DNA of 64,000 nucleotides from assembly GCA_030161315.1 (NCBI GenBank), contig BSQW01000003.1, forward strand, positions 38,141,077 to 38,205,076, read 5' to 3'. Source of the DNA: Eutrema japonicum. Taxonomy: Eukaryota > Streptophyta > Magnoliopsida > Brassicales > Brassicaceae. Of this stretch, positions 53,016 through 64,000 are shown one piece after another. The notes under the pieces were generated by a model. It worked only from the letters and a program-made list of their open reading frames with translations, did not search any database and had not been told where the DNA came from. The translations under genes were made by a program, and so were the position numbers. How positions within the stretch are numbered: position 1 is the stretch's first letter; each line of letters starts with the position of its first letter.

Positions 53016-53746
53016 GTTTTTTTTTGGTTCAACAACGACTTTATATTAACCCATGAATTAAGTTACATCTGGTTTATCCGCTTGAACGTAATCATGTACC
53101 CACATTCGAATAAGAAAGAGTTTCCTTTGCTATCCTATCCACCACTCCATTGCCGTATCTTGCTTGACACATCACACGAACTTCCTCCCACTTGGACATC
53201 AAGTGATTCATATCTTGCAATATAGGATTTAGAGCAGGCCGAGATTCTTTACCTTGAAGCAGGGAGATAAGTTTCATTGAGTCAGATTCGAAGATGATTC
53301 CCCTATAGTTAAAACACCACATATACTGAATTGCCAATCTTATGGCATCGACTTCTGTCTCTAATATCGTGCGTGTCTGTGGAAGCATTTTTGCACCCAT
53401 CCATAACACATTTGCCTTCTGCATTCCTTAAGACCCAGCCCAAACCACAATGATTCCCTTCCTTTGGCCATGATCCATCGATGTTTCATTTAACCCAGTA
53501 TGGCCGTGGAGGGATCCATTTGCAGTTCCTTGTTGCTGGTCTATTTACTCTAGACACTTGATTTTTCACATGTTTTATGTTTGTCAATTCCTCATTAACT
53601 TCCAGTATTTTCCCCATAGTATCCTCAGGCTTATAATCCACTCCCCTGAAATAAAAGTCATTTCTACACTTCCACAACCTCCATAATATCCAAGGAGCCA
53701 GTCTACCAGATTCACCTTGATAAGGCTTTACTAAAATTGTTCTACC
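53016..53746 (-). mobile_element. 5'-truncated LINE with RNase H
   Basis: The plus-strand T run at 53018-53025 is the poly(A) end. A 14-bp duplication, TCATATGTTAGTTA (53002-53015) and TCATATGCTAGTTA (53747-53760), flanks it with one mismatch. 53424-53092 encodes a LINE-type RNase H (ETEVDAIRLAIQYMW, IIFESDSMKLISLLQ, RYGNGVVDRIAKE). 53677-53486 is the region before it (MWKCRNDFYFRGV). The RT is absent because of the 5' truncation. Confidence 0.88.
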
Positions 53747-53760
53747 TCATATGCTAGTTA

Positions 53761-54003
53761 AAAGTTTCATTTGGACAAATTGTTTTACAACGATTATACT
53801 AAAATTTATTTATATTTAGTTAATGCAACTTAAATTGGGTCAACATCTATGAAACGACATTGTCTTTTAGGCTAGTATTGAAGCAAGATCTTCATGTTAA
53901 ATTGAAGCTGAAACCGAAGAAGAATGAAGATCCGTGGCTGTGAAAATTTAAATAAGGAAGCTAAATGTTGATGTGAGAGGTAGAACAATAAATCATGATA
54001 AGG
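53761..54003. other. Intergenic, nothing recognised
   Basis: Short AT-rich stretch between the LINE and the solo LTR. Confidence 0.4.
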
Positions 54004-54008
54004 AAACC

Positions 54009-55131
54009 TGTTGAATCCGGTTCACACAAAGTATATAACGAATAAAAGGGGATTGAGAAATCTTGTTTTATTAGCAAATCTCGGCGAAGTACAAGAATTA
54101 TGTCGTCAGAATTTAACCGAGAAAGTATGTAAAGCGAAACTAAGAAACTAAGCCAAAAATCTCGGAGCTAGGTCTCTTAGGTCTCGCGGGAAGTTGTGGT
54201 GGAGTGTGAATGAGGGGAACCTCCCTATTTATAGGGTTTTGAGGCGGTATGATTTTCTTATTTCTCGGAGGTCGGGATAAGGAAATATTCCCCTTCTTGT
54301 TGATTGGGTTTGGCATAATACACACAGGTGGACCTCTGTTGGGCTAGACATGACTACAAATCAAAGAAAGAAGGGACAAGGTTTTGGGTGATGCCATTGG
54401 CCCAAACCTATTTCACTATATATGTTGCATTATAACATAAGATATGGTGGTGGTTGAGACAAGACATCAGAGAGTTCTAGAGAAAGAGAAAAACAGAGGG
54501 TTTTGCTACAGCAAGTTTTTCTCTTCTACTTTGATGTGTCTTTGATCTCTGTCTATCTTGTTTTGTACCTGAGAACCAAGAGACATCACAAGTTAGTGGT
54601 GTGTGTAACCTCTCTTTCATAGTGAAGGTTGGGAGCAAGAGTTCTCCCCCAAGACGTACCGGTTAGAGGCCGGGAACTCGGTTATCAAACCGTGTGTCGT
54701 TTTTCACAAGCAATCGTTACTCAAAGAAATTTCCCTACACTTCTTTTCGGAGTCGATATAGGAGACTTCCATTTTCTTCGCGGGTTTTTCCTTTCTTCTC
54801 GGAAGTCGGTGCCGACTTTGGTTAGTCGGACTTAAATGGGCCCGGAGGCAGACTGATGGACCGATGCGAGTTTGGGAGAAAATCAAGCCGTGCTGGGCCG
54901 AATTCGATCGGGATTAATTAACCTGCTAATGGGCTGAGGTGGGCCTTAGCCGAATATGGAGGCCGGAGCCGAGGTGGACCTTAATCACATGCGGAGGCCG
55001 GAGCCATAGTGGGTCGACGTGGGCTGGATCAAAATAGATCCATATGAATTAGTGTAAATCAACGTACCGGGTTGACCAGTTTAAATTCGGTTTGTGACGG
55101 GTTTCAGGGGATGCGTATCTCACCTCCAACA
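54009..55131 (-). repeat. Solo LTR of a Tat-related gypsy element
   Basis: TGTTGAATCC to CTCCAACA, with AAACC (54004-54008) and AAACT (55132-55136) outside. The first 300 bp parallel the Tat LTR at 16935: a TTTTATTAG stretch, CTATTTATAGGGTTTTGAGGC where the Tat LTR has its TATA region, and a CTCGGAGGTCGG stretch. No internal region follows. The strand is taken from that similarity. Confidence 0.7.
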
Positions 55132-55136
55132 AAACT

Positions 55137-55664
55137 AACCTTAGGAAATGGAGCATGCTTTAAGTCTTACTAGAAAAAATAACTGAGAAAGAATGGACTC
55201 ATGACGCGAGAGAACCTAAAAGAGTAGCTCCCACATACCAAACTGGCTTTCAATATTGTATTTTGATTAACCAATTCATAAAAAATGAAAAATTTATCTC
55301 AACAATTTTAATTTGTTAATGTTGTGCAAAGCGCAAATTATCTCTTAGCCATTAACAAATTAAAATTGAAAATTGTGTTATAGATCTGAACAATATTTGA
55401 AAATGCTAAAATAATTTCATGCTAACTAGGGGTTGGCACGAATCGAATATCCGGATGCAGATCTGAAAACCTAGGATATATGGGTTCCGAATATCCGTGA
55501 AAAATCGAGTATCCAACGAATATCCGGATCCGACCCTGATAAAATCTTTTCAGCAATTCAATGGTGTAGCTGGGACCCATCTATCAACTTCATCAGATTT
55601 GGACTGAGATTGAGATTAGAAGAATCTGCCGTCTCTCTCTTTCCTTTCAAATTCGTTTCCCCCG
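55137..55664. other. Intergenic with a hAT-like AATATCCGG repeat
   Basis: At 55427 TAGGGGTTGGCACGAATC begins a stretch with repeated AATATCCG/ATCCGGAT words, as in Brassicaceae hAT-type repeats. Similar words recur at about 59210-59360 and 60230-60350. The opposite end was not found. Confidence 0.45.
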
Positions 55665-55817
55665 ATGGGTTTCTTCGTCGTCGCCCAGTTATCAGTTACA
55701 TCCACACGCAATGGACTCGAATTATTGCCAGATTTTCAAACGGATACCTTAGCGGTGTATCCACAAACGGTTACCTTCTTCAATGAATTTAAGAAGTTGG
55801 GTATCGAAAGATGTTGA
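55665..55817 (+). CDS. Small open frame of 50 codons, unidentified
   Basis: MGFFVVAQLSVTSTRNGLEL and 30 more residues, ending TGA. It is preceded by pyrimidine-rich sequence like a plant leader. No family is recognised. It could be a chance frame or a gene fragment carried by a transposon. Confidence 0.25.
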   Translation: MGFFVVAQLSVTSTRNGLELLPDFQTDTLAVYPQTVTFFNEFKKLGIERC

Positions 55818-55982
55818 TTTTGTAGATTTTTGTTGGTAAAAAAAGTTTGTGAGTTGAAGATTGAAAAATATTTTGATCAATTAAATTGGACTTATGTGTT
55901 ATAATTATTTTGATGTATTAAACATAGATATCGGGTCTTATTATAAATGGGTTTGTTTTACACGAAAAGAAGCATTTTCTAA

Positions 55983-58900
55983 TCTATATATATAAAAGAG
56001 AATGATTCAAAGTTAGTAACTCGCAAGATCGCGACATGTGTCGAGTTAATCAATTAGATTTTGACACGTATCGAGTTAATATAAAAGTTTTTTAAGATTA
56101 AGGAAATTTAATTTAAAATTAAAAGGTACAGTTTAATTTAAGAAAAAAGAAAACAAAAGAGACTTAATTCTAAAAGTAAAGTTAGCAAAAAAAAAAAATA
56201 GAACATAGACTTAATCCTAAATGTAAAGTTAGCAGAAAAAAGGAAAATAAAAATTGTTTTTAGATTAAGGAAAATTATTTATTAAGGAAATTTAACTTAA
56301 AATTAAAAGCTAGAGTTTAATTTAAAAAAAGGGAAAAAAAGACTTAATCATAAAAGTAAAGTTAGCAAAAAACAAAAATAGAACATAGACTTAATCCTAA
56401 ATGTAAAGTTACCAGGAAAAAGGAAAATAAAAATTAATTTTAGATTACAAAAATTTATCCTAAAATTAAAAGCTAGAGTTTAATTTAAGAAGAAAAAAAT
56501 AGACTTAATCCTAAAAATAAAGTTAGCAAAAAAAAAAAAGTATATATATATATATATATATCTTTAGAAAAAAGGGAGTATCCTAAAAGTAAACTTAGCC
56601 CCAAAAAGAAAGGAAAAAAAAATAAAACATAGACTTAATCTTAAATGTAAAGTTATCAGAAAAACAAGGAAAATAAAAATTGCTTTTAGATTAAGGAAAT
56701 TTATCTATAAAAACTAAATTTAAAAAAATGAGATAAGAATTTTTCTATTTTGATTAAGGAAATTAAAAAAATGAATACAATCATATAAGGAAAAAGAATT
56801 ATAATTTATTACCTCTGTATAACCAATTTGATAGTTTCTCAATTTTACAATCCAAAAAATATTGAGAAGAGAGATACAGAAACCAAACGCAAAACAAATT
56901 ACTAAGAGGTAATCTTTTGTGTAATTTTACAAGCCTCTCTATGTTAATAGTAACGCACGGGTCCATATTATGTTGTACACCATATCTAGGCAAATATCTT
57001 AGAGGTGGTGTATAATATTAGTTTTTTTTTTTAGATTACTATGCTGAAAAATATGTTGTACGTTATAGTTTCTCAATCTTTTATAAGCTATATCTTAACA
57101 TACCTACATATAGAGGTGGTGTATAAAACAAAAATAATGCGGGTACGTTATTGGTGTATAAAAAAAAGAATTATATTGTACGTTAATTAATGCAAACTTT
57201 TTATTTTTTTACAGAAATATCAAGAGAGAAACAATGAATGTTGAAATTCTAAATAACAATAGAGACTATTTAACATTAGATAGCTTAAACAGGAAGCGCT
57301 CTTATCGTCGTACCGTAGTTCGTCTAATCAGAAAGTGGAAGGTAAGAAATTTAAAAAAAACAAGGAGCTCATAGGAATGAATTTACTCTTACTTGATGAG
57401 AAGGTCAGTATATTTGTAATTTTTTAAACAAATATATTATCCTTTTTTAAACCTATTATCTAACTTTAATCTAAACTATTTTTGAATACAGGAAAATACT
57501 ATTATAATTCAATATAATTAACTATTTTTGTTTGTCGGCATCTTCTGGAACTAAATTCTATATGAATCGTGATTTTGATTATGTTACTGCGTTTCGAGAA
57601 AGGTATTTTCTTACCTTTTATTGGTTTCAAATTTACTAATTCACTAAAAAAATTAAAATCGATTAATAAAAAACTTAAAAATTCTGAGAAGTCAAAGTTG
57701 AAAATTTTATCTTAAAAGATATAGTTACTAAAAAAATAAAATTAAAAAGTTAAAAATTTAATTTATCTTAAAAGGTAAAATTAATATAAAAAAAAGAAAA
57801 AATATTTCTTAGTTTTTCCATTTAGATTAATGAAATTAATTTTAAAAGAAAAATAATTATAATTTCTCAACTTAATATAAACCACAATTTGGTAGTGTGT
57901 AAATTACACACCAAAAAATTAAAAGTCTAATAATCTTATCCAAAACTATTTACTGCACCTCTTCACCAAATTTTTCTTTCAATGTATATATTTTTTTATC
58001 GTAAACTTTGTTGCTAAATTTATGTATTATATATTTTCACGGGTGATCTAATTTTGATTTCTATATTTTCGTCTTTAATTTTTTTTAACGGGTTATAAAA
58101 TATTAAATTACAAACAAGCATATATGCGAGTACTTATATAGCAAGAACACGACACGTGTCGAGTTAATCCATTAGATTTTGACAAGTGTAAAAAAATTGC
58201 TAAATAAATTTTGACACAAAATATTAACAATAAAAGAAAAAATATATAATCTAGACTTAATCCTAAAAGTAAATTTAGTCAAAAAGGAAAATAAAATTTG
58301 CTTTAATAAATTTCCAATTAGATATTGACAAATAATATTAACAATACAAAGAAAAATATAATATAGTAATTTGAAAAGTAAAGTTAGCAAAAAAAATACA
58401 GAAAGAAAAAAAAAAGTAATTCAAAAAGCCAAAGTTCAAAAAAAGATAAAAAGAAATTGCGTATAGATTGACGAAATTTTTTAAAAAAGAATTAAGGAAA
58501 AAAAGATAAATAACAAAATATTGTTATATTAAGAAAAAAGTTAAATACCGTTATCATTTTTAAACAAAATTGCTTTAAGATTTATAAAAAAATTCTTAAA
58601 GGCTAAAGTTTTTAAAAGTTAAAAAAATTAGTATTTCTAATAAGAATAAAGAAATAAAAAAAATTGTATAAAGTTGCATGTTTCAAAGTCGTTAACTTAC
58701 CTAATCGCGACACATGTCAAGTCAAAGATGGAAAGTTTTAAAATGGATTAATAAAAAAGAATAAGTTTTTTATTATTAAATAATCGATTCATAATTTTAA
58801 AAGGTAAATGTACTTAAGAAATAAATATATTTTAATAGGCAAAATTAATATAAAAAGGAAAAAACAATCTTTAGTTTTTCTATTTAAATTAAGGAAATTA

Positions 58901-59205
58901 ATCGCAAAAGGAAAATAATTCTAATTTATCACATCTATATAAACTATAATTTGGTAGTATGTCAATTACACACCAAAAAATTAAAAGTCTAATAATCATA
59001 TCCAAAATTATTTACTGCATATGCTTCACCAAATTTTTCATTTAAGATATATATTTATTTTATCGGAAACTTCGTTTCTAAAGTTATGTATTATATATAT
59101 TTTTACGGGTGATCTAATTTTGTTTTCTATTTTTCGTTTTTAATTTTTTTAACGGGTTATAAAAAATTAAATTACAAATCCGCATATATGCGGATACTTA
59201 TCTAG
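55983..59205 (+). mobile_element. Helitron cluster, plus strand
   Basis: The 5' end TCTATATATATAAAAGAGAA follows an A. The 3' end is the hairpin CCGCATATATGCGG followed by ATACTTATCTAG and T. Within the cluster, further 5'-like starts with CGACACRTGTCRAGT occur at about 58141 and 58675. A decayed 3' end (CATATATGCGAGTACTTATA) lies at about 58119-58138, so two or three copies lie head-to-tail. No Rep/helicase frame is seen; the AT-rich interior has repeated TTAATCCTAAAAGTAAAGTT units. Confidence 0.75.
56539..56561. repeat. (TA)n microsatellite
   Basis: Short pure TA run within the Helitron cluster. Confidence 0.8.
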
Positions 59206-60545
59206 TACATATATAAACCCGAATTCAGATATCTATCTTCAAATTTTTTTATTATCCGGATCTATAATTTTAATATTATGATTCAGTGACTCCGGATATC
59301 AGAATTTTTAGACCGAATCTGGATTAGATAACGGAGCGGGTTCCGCATCCTAGATAATCCTACTCCAAACGCTATCAATATGAATGTGTTTTTTCTGTTT
59401 ATTCGTGTTTTTTTGTCAACTCTGTTTATTGGCGATTAAAGTATATATATTGAAATTAATTATTTATATACTATGCATTATTTATTTCGAACTGAATTTA
59501 AAATTCGATTGGTTGAGGTTTTGAGAGTTGTAGAATATCATTTGCTCAAATGATTAATTTCTCTAAACAATTCAATATTTAGCTAAAAAGGAATCTATAA
59601 TTGGTTGACCAACAAATTTTTGTTACAGACTATACGTGATAAAATATCATACACCTTAATAGGTTCACAATTGATAGTCGTACACCGATAATAGTTAATT
59701 ATTCTCTCACCGGCCAAGACTTAATATATTGTCTTTCGTTTTTTAACTATTCCTTTGTCTGTTTGTTGTGACAAAAACCAAAACAAAAAAGCATTGAACA
59801 GGCTTCTTCATAATTAGTTGCGTGTTTTTTTTCTTCCAAACCGAAGTCCAGATTAATCCCCCGAAACCTATAAAAATCTGGGTTTTCTTGCCTCTAAAGA
59901 CATCTATGGGTGACAAAAGATTATTGAAATCGCAATAGGAAAGTTCGAGCTCTGCCAAAAAGGGCAAATAGAGTGAACCCTTCAACTACTGGACCACCAC
60001 CACTTGGTTTGCAATGATATGTAAATATTGCAATGATATGTAAATAAGTAAAAGGATGAAAATGCTATTAACATATCATCGACTTCGGAACCGACTCAAT
60101 AATTTAGATATAACTGATACTTTGGAGAAATTTTTTTATCTATTAATAAACTTTTGTTAAGAAATAAAGATTAAGACTTTACAATAACATTGATTATAGG
60201 TGAACACTGAGATACCCTGCAATTTTATTATAGATCTAGAACCGAACCCGTTTTTCAATTTTAGGATCCTGATCCAAACACCACGGTTACCGAATATCAA
60301 TCAAAATTTTTGAGTATATGTAGATAGCTGGATCTAATCCGAATTTTGATTAGATTATAACAATTTTTGTTTCTAAACAAATTTTTTTTTGAACATGTTT
60401 CTAAACAATTTGTGAAATGATTTATACGTTTTGGTTTTGTTGTTTTGGAAATTCAAATATACATAATAGTTTTAAGTGTTATAAAAAAAACACATAAAAT
60501 TGAGAACAAGATAGAAACAATATAAAAAAATAAACAGTGACGAGA

Positions 60546-60579
<34 letters not shown>
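59206..60579. other. AT-rich intergenic, no gene recognised
   Basis: 59210-59360 and 60230-60350 carry TATCCGGAT-type words like 55427-55560, suggesting one older hAT-like repeat split by the Helitrons. The minus-strand frame 59985-59743 has no known motif. A TA run at 60551-60578 ends at the next Helitron. Confidence 0.45.
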
Positions 60580-60834
60580 CTAGATTAGTATCCGCATATA
60601 TGCATGTTTATAATTTAATATTTTATAACTTGTGAAAAAAACTAGAAAAGAAAAAATGAAAAACAAAATTAAATCACTCGTGAAAATAAATAATATATAA
60701 ATTTAGAAACAAAGTTTCCGATAAAATAAATATATACTTTGAAGGAAAACAATTAGTAAAGCATATGAAGTCGATAGATTTGGAAACGATTATTGTACTT
60801 TTGAGTTTTTGGTATGTAATTGACATATTATCAA

Positions 60835-60897
<63 letters not shown>

Positions 60898-61350
60898 AAT
60901 TGGAATTTTTTTTCTTTAGGATTAGTAATCAATTGTTTAAGTTTTTAATCTAAATGGAAAAACTAAAAAAAAGGAACTTTGCCTTTTAGGATAAATTTAA
61001 ATTTTATATTTATCATTTTTGTTTAATTACTTTACATTTTATGATTATGAATCAGTTCTTATTTTTTCAAAATTTTAATTTTTCCTTTTTTATTAATTGG
61101 TTATTAATCAATTTTAATTTTTTCCATTATTAATTTATGATAATGAACTTTGGATTTTACGATAAATTTACATTTTTATTGTTATTTTTGTTTAGTAACT
61201 TTACTTTTTAGGATTATGAATCGATTATAAATTTAGTGATTTGTTTTTGGAAAATTACTTTTATACATGTCAAAATCTGATCGATTGACTTGACATGTTT
61301 TGCGATCAAGTGAGTTAGCAACTTTGAAATATTCAACTTTATATAATAAC
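60580..61350 (-). mobile_element. Helitron A, minus strand
   Basis: The 3' end at 60580 (minus strand: GCATATATGCGGATACTAAT then CTAG) abuts a TA run. The 5' part at about 61260-61350 has the family start: TTATATAAAGTTGAATATTT, then CTTGATCGC and ACATGTCAAGTC. It contains a 57-bp TA run at 60838-60894. Confidence 0.75.
60838..60894. repeat. (TA)28 microsatellite
   Basis: Pure TA for about 57 bp inside Helitron A. Confidence 0.9.
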
Positions 61351-61352
61351 TA

Positions 61353-61998
61353 CAGTAAAACCTCTATAAATTAATAATGTTGGGACTTCAAAATTTTATT
61401 ATCTTATAGAAGTATTAATTAATCGATAAATTAATAAATTATTAATTTATCGATAAATTAATAATTATTCATTTGTAGAGATACAAAATTTTAGTGCATA
61501 ATCTTTTAAATTTTATTTTATTTCAATAGATTATACATACATAACAATTGGATATTGTATCATGGGAAAGAGAGAAGTTTCTTTGATGAAGTTGAATGAA
61601 ATTATCTTTGCAATAGTTACTGGAAACTTTACAAATGGCCAAAATTTTGCAAATGATCTAACTAAGGAAGAAGAAATTGTTAGTTTAGTACTTTTATCGA
61701 CCACTCTGATAAAAATAGAACCATGAAGGTTGAAATGGAAACAATACGACTTTTCACTATTCAAAAATAGATTCATACTTTACTAAATTGTCTTAGGTAT
61801 GTATGCATAAGATTTATAATTATTAATTTATCATATTATTGGGACCACATATTTACATAGGGATTTCAAAAAAAATATTATCTTATTATCTTATCGAATT
61901 GTGTTAAATTTTACACTGGCCCGACTCGGGACCGGAAAAATTTATTAATTTATAGTGATTATTAATTTATCGAGTATTAATTTATAGAGGTTTTACTT
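61353..61998. mobile_element. Emigrant/Lemi1-like pogo element, deleted
   Basis: Left end CAGTAAAACCTCTATAAATT, right end the inverse ATTTATAGAGGTTTTACTT, flanked by TA (61351-61352, 61999-62000). From memory this terminal sequence is that of Emigrant MITEs and their pogo-like relative. 646 bp is longer than a MITE. The plus-strand stretch at about 61575-61700 could be a remnant of transposase coding, but it has no intact frame. Confidence 0.8.
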
Positions 61999-62000
61999 TA

Positions 62001-62764
62001 TATTAGGTCCCACATAAACGTGGGTTAATAATCCGTGAAAAGTAAAAATGAAATAGTAGAAAAAATTCTGATCACCCAAAAAAAAAAGATTAAGAACATC
62101 TACGAGAAACCACCAAAATAAAAACCTAACCATTATTTATCTATTTATGTTAATTCTCTTTTTTATTATTTAATTTCCAATTAAATTTTATAACATATTT
62201 AAAATATTTAAGTTTTCCTAATCCTATTTGAATTAAGTTTAATTTTTATAAACTATTTATATCTATTTTCCTAAAACTTTGACAAATTGACTATAGTTTT
62301 GAAAAATATTATTGGACTTTTGATTTTTTTCGATATGTAATAGAGAGACTAACAAATTATTTATATAGAGAAAGAAATTAGATTTCTTTAATCTAAATGA
62401 AAAAAACTAAATAATTTTTTATTTTTCCATTTTTTATTAAATTTTCCATTTGTGATAAATTTTTTTTTTTAGTTTTTTTTTTGTTTAGTAACCTTACCAT
62501 TTAGGATTAGGAATCAGTTATAATTTGTTTTTATTAACTTTGGCGTTTAGGATAAATTTAAATTTTCTATTTTTCATTTTTGTAGTAACTTTACCTTTTA
62601 GGATTATGAATTGATTATAAAATTTTCTTTTTATTGTTAATATTATTTGTCAAAATCTAATTAGAATTTTTTTTAATACGTGACAAAATCTTATCAATTG
62701 ACTCGATACATATCGCGATTAGGTTAGTTAGCAAATTTGAAACATTCAATTTTATATAATAAGA
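62001..62764 (-). mobile_element. Helitron B, minus strand, tandem with A and C
   Basis: The 3' hairpin CCCACGTTTATGTGGG is followed (minus strand) by ACCTAATA where CTAATCTAG is expected; the last bases are changed at the junction with A. The 5' part at about 62660-62760 has the family start TTATATAAAATTGAATGTTT and directly touches Helitron C. Confidence 0.7.
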
Positions 62765-63110
62765 CTAGATTAGGACCCGCATATATGCGATTTATAATAG
62801 AATATTTTATAACCCGTAAAAAAACTAAAAATAAAAATAAAAATAAAAAAATTAAATCATCCGTGAAAATAAATAATATACAAAATTAGAAAAAAAAGTT
62901 TCCGATAAAATAAATATATTTCTTGAAGAAATAAATTGATGGAGCAGATGCAGTAAATAGCTTTGGAAACGATTGTTGAACTTCTGATTTTTTGGTTTGT
63001 AATTGACATACTACCAAATTGTTTATTTAGAGGTGAAAATAAGTTTTTTCTTCTTTTAAAATTAGTAATCCATTGTTTTATTTTTTTAATCTAAATGGAA
63101 AAATTAAAAA

Positions 63111-63150
<40 letters not shown>
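62765..63150 (-). mobile_element. Helitron C, minus strand, 5' end missing
   Basis: The 3' end at 62765 reads (minus strand) CGCATATATGCGGGTCCTAA then TCTAG. The interior parallels Helitron A (AAATAAATATATTTCTTGAA, GGAAACGATTGTTGAACTT) but stops in a TA run at 63110-63150 without the 5' part. Confidence 0.7.
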
Positions 63151-63151
<1 letters not shown>

Positions 63152-63950
63152 CTAGATTAGGATCCGCGTATACGCGGATTTATAGTTTAATATTCTTACT
63201 ACACATGAAAAAGAAACTATAAACGAAAAAGTGGAAAACTAAAGTAGACCACCCGTGATAATAAATAACTTAAGATTGAAACCGTCAACGGGAAACTACC
63301 TATAAAGAAACCTAACAATTATTTATTCAATTTGATTTTCCAATTTTTAATTATATTATTTGGGTATACACGGATTTATAGTTTAATATTCTTACTACAC
63401 ATGAAAAAGAAACTATAAACGAAAAAATGGAGAACTAAAGTAGACCACCCGTGATAATAAATAACTTAAGATTGAAACCGTCAACGCGAAACTACCTATA
63501 AAGAAACCTAACAATTATTTATTCAATTTGATTTTCTAATTTTTAATTATATTATTTGGGTATACGCGGATTTATAGTTTAATATTCTTACTACACATGA
63601 AAAAGAAACTATAAACGAAAAATGGAGAACTAAAGTAGACCACCCGTGATAATAAATAACTTAAGATTGAAACCGTCAACGCGAAACTACCTATAAAGAA
63701 ACCTAACAATTATTTATTCAATTTGATTTTCTAATTTTTAATTATATTATTTGGGTATACGCGGATTTATAGTTTAATATTCTTACTACACATGAAAAAG
63801 AAACTATAAACGAAAAAATGGAGAACTAAAGTAGACCACCCGTGATAATAAATAACTTAAGATTGAAACCGTCAACGCGAAACTACCTATAAAGAAACCT
63901 AACAATTATTTATTCAATTTGATTTTCCAATTTTTAATTATATTATTTGG
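63152..63950 (-). repeat. Four 196-bp tandem units from a Helitron 3' end
   Basis: The Helitron 3' end CTAGATTAGGATCCGCGTATACGCGG starts at 63152. The phrase CGGATTTATAGTTTAATATT then recurs at 63175, 63371, 63567 and 63762, i.e. spacing 196, 196 and 195. Units are nearly identical. Only the first unit has the full palindrome ATCCGCGTATACGCGGAT; the others have GGGTATACGCGGAT. The array ends near 63950. Confidence 0.92.
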
Positions 63951-64000
63951 GTTTTAATTAAGTTTTGTCACATATTTAATTTTCATATTCTTATTGAAAT

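Noticed and set aside
54330..54850. Possible second, copia-type solo LTR nested in the solo LTR at 54009
   Set aside because: A TGTTGGG start at about 54336 is visible, but no CA end with matching duplication could be fixed.

Overview
This is plant nuclear DNA from a Brassicaceae species close to Arabidopsis. The evidence is GT-AG introns, low-GC intergenic DNA, Athila-type and Tat-type gypsy elements, Ty1/copia, CACTA, hAT, Helitron, Emigrant-like and LINE/SINE elements, and two single-copy-like genes, a DUF1635 gene and a SOSEKI (DUF966) gene. From memory, these two families are neighbours in A. thaliana (At2g28140/At2g28150, with an ohnologous pair near At5g59760/At5g59790). The 546-residue SOSEKI protein fits SOK3 best. 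The species cannot be named from the window.

Layout. 1-2009 is the LTR end of a minus-strand Athila-like element that runs off the left edge. About 2010-7629 is a decayed minus-strand CACTA (En/Spm) element carrying TNP2-type transposase remnants. 7630-26189 is one plus-strand Ty1/copia element used repeatedly as a target. It was broken by the CACTA at its 5' side, by a Tat-lineage gypsy element (9219-17397, TSD CTATT) and by a 6.7-kb Athila-like element (18730-25455, TSD GAATG). The Tat element itself received a 240-bp LINE (TSD of 15 bp). The copia 3' LTR is 26006-26189.

26190-43230 is the genic island: the DUF1635 gene (27947-28709) and SOK3 (40915-43227), both plus strand. They are separated by about 12 kb holding a hAT MITE, a 3.2-kb pyrimidine-rich tract, a broken HAD/FCP1-like phosphatase fragment, a small Helitron, a SINE, a Stowaway-like MITE and a 630-bp hexanucleotide repeat that lies just upstream of SOK3.

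43400-64000 is again transposon-dominated. It holds two members of one hAT MITE family, a broken hAT transposase gene, a minus-strand copia with insertions, a 5'-truncated LINE, a solo gypsy LTR, and an AT-rich block of Helitrons. Several of these Helitrons lie head-to-tail; one junction carries an Emigrant-like element, and one 3' end has been amplified into four tandem 196-bp units at the right edge.

Only the DUF1635 and SOK3 genes look intact. All transposon reading frames carry stops or frameshifts. No rRNA, CRISPR, organelle or bacterial sequence was seen and no intact tRNA gene was recognised. The strongest unexplained signals are the paired TCGATCGA dyads spread through the Athila-like family (LTR, leader and gag), the duplicated LTR-plus-flank in the Tat element, the pyrimidine tract, and the Helitron tandem array with its derived satellite. 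All boundaries were read by eye; identities rest on recognised protein motifs, not on searches.
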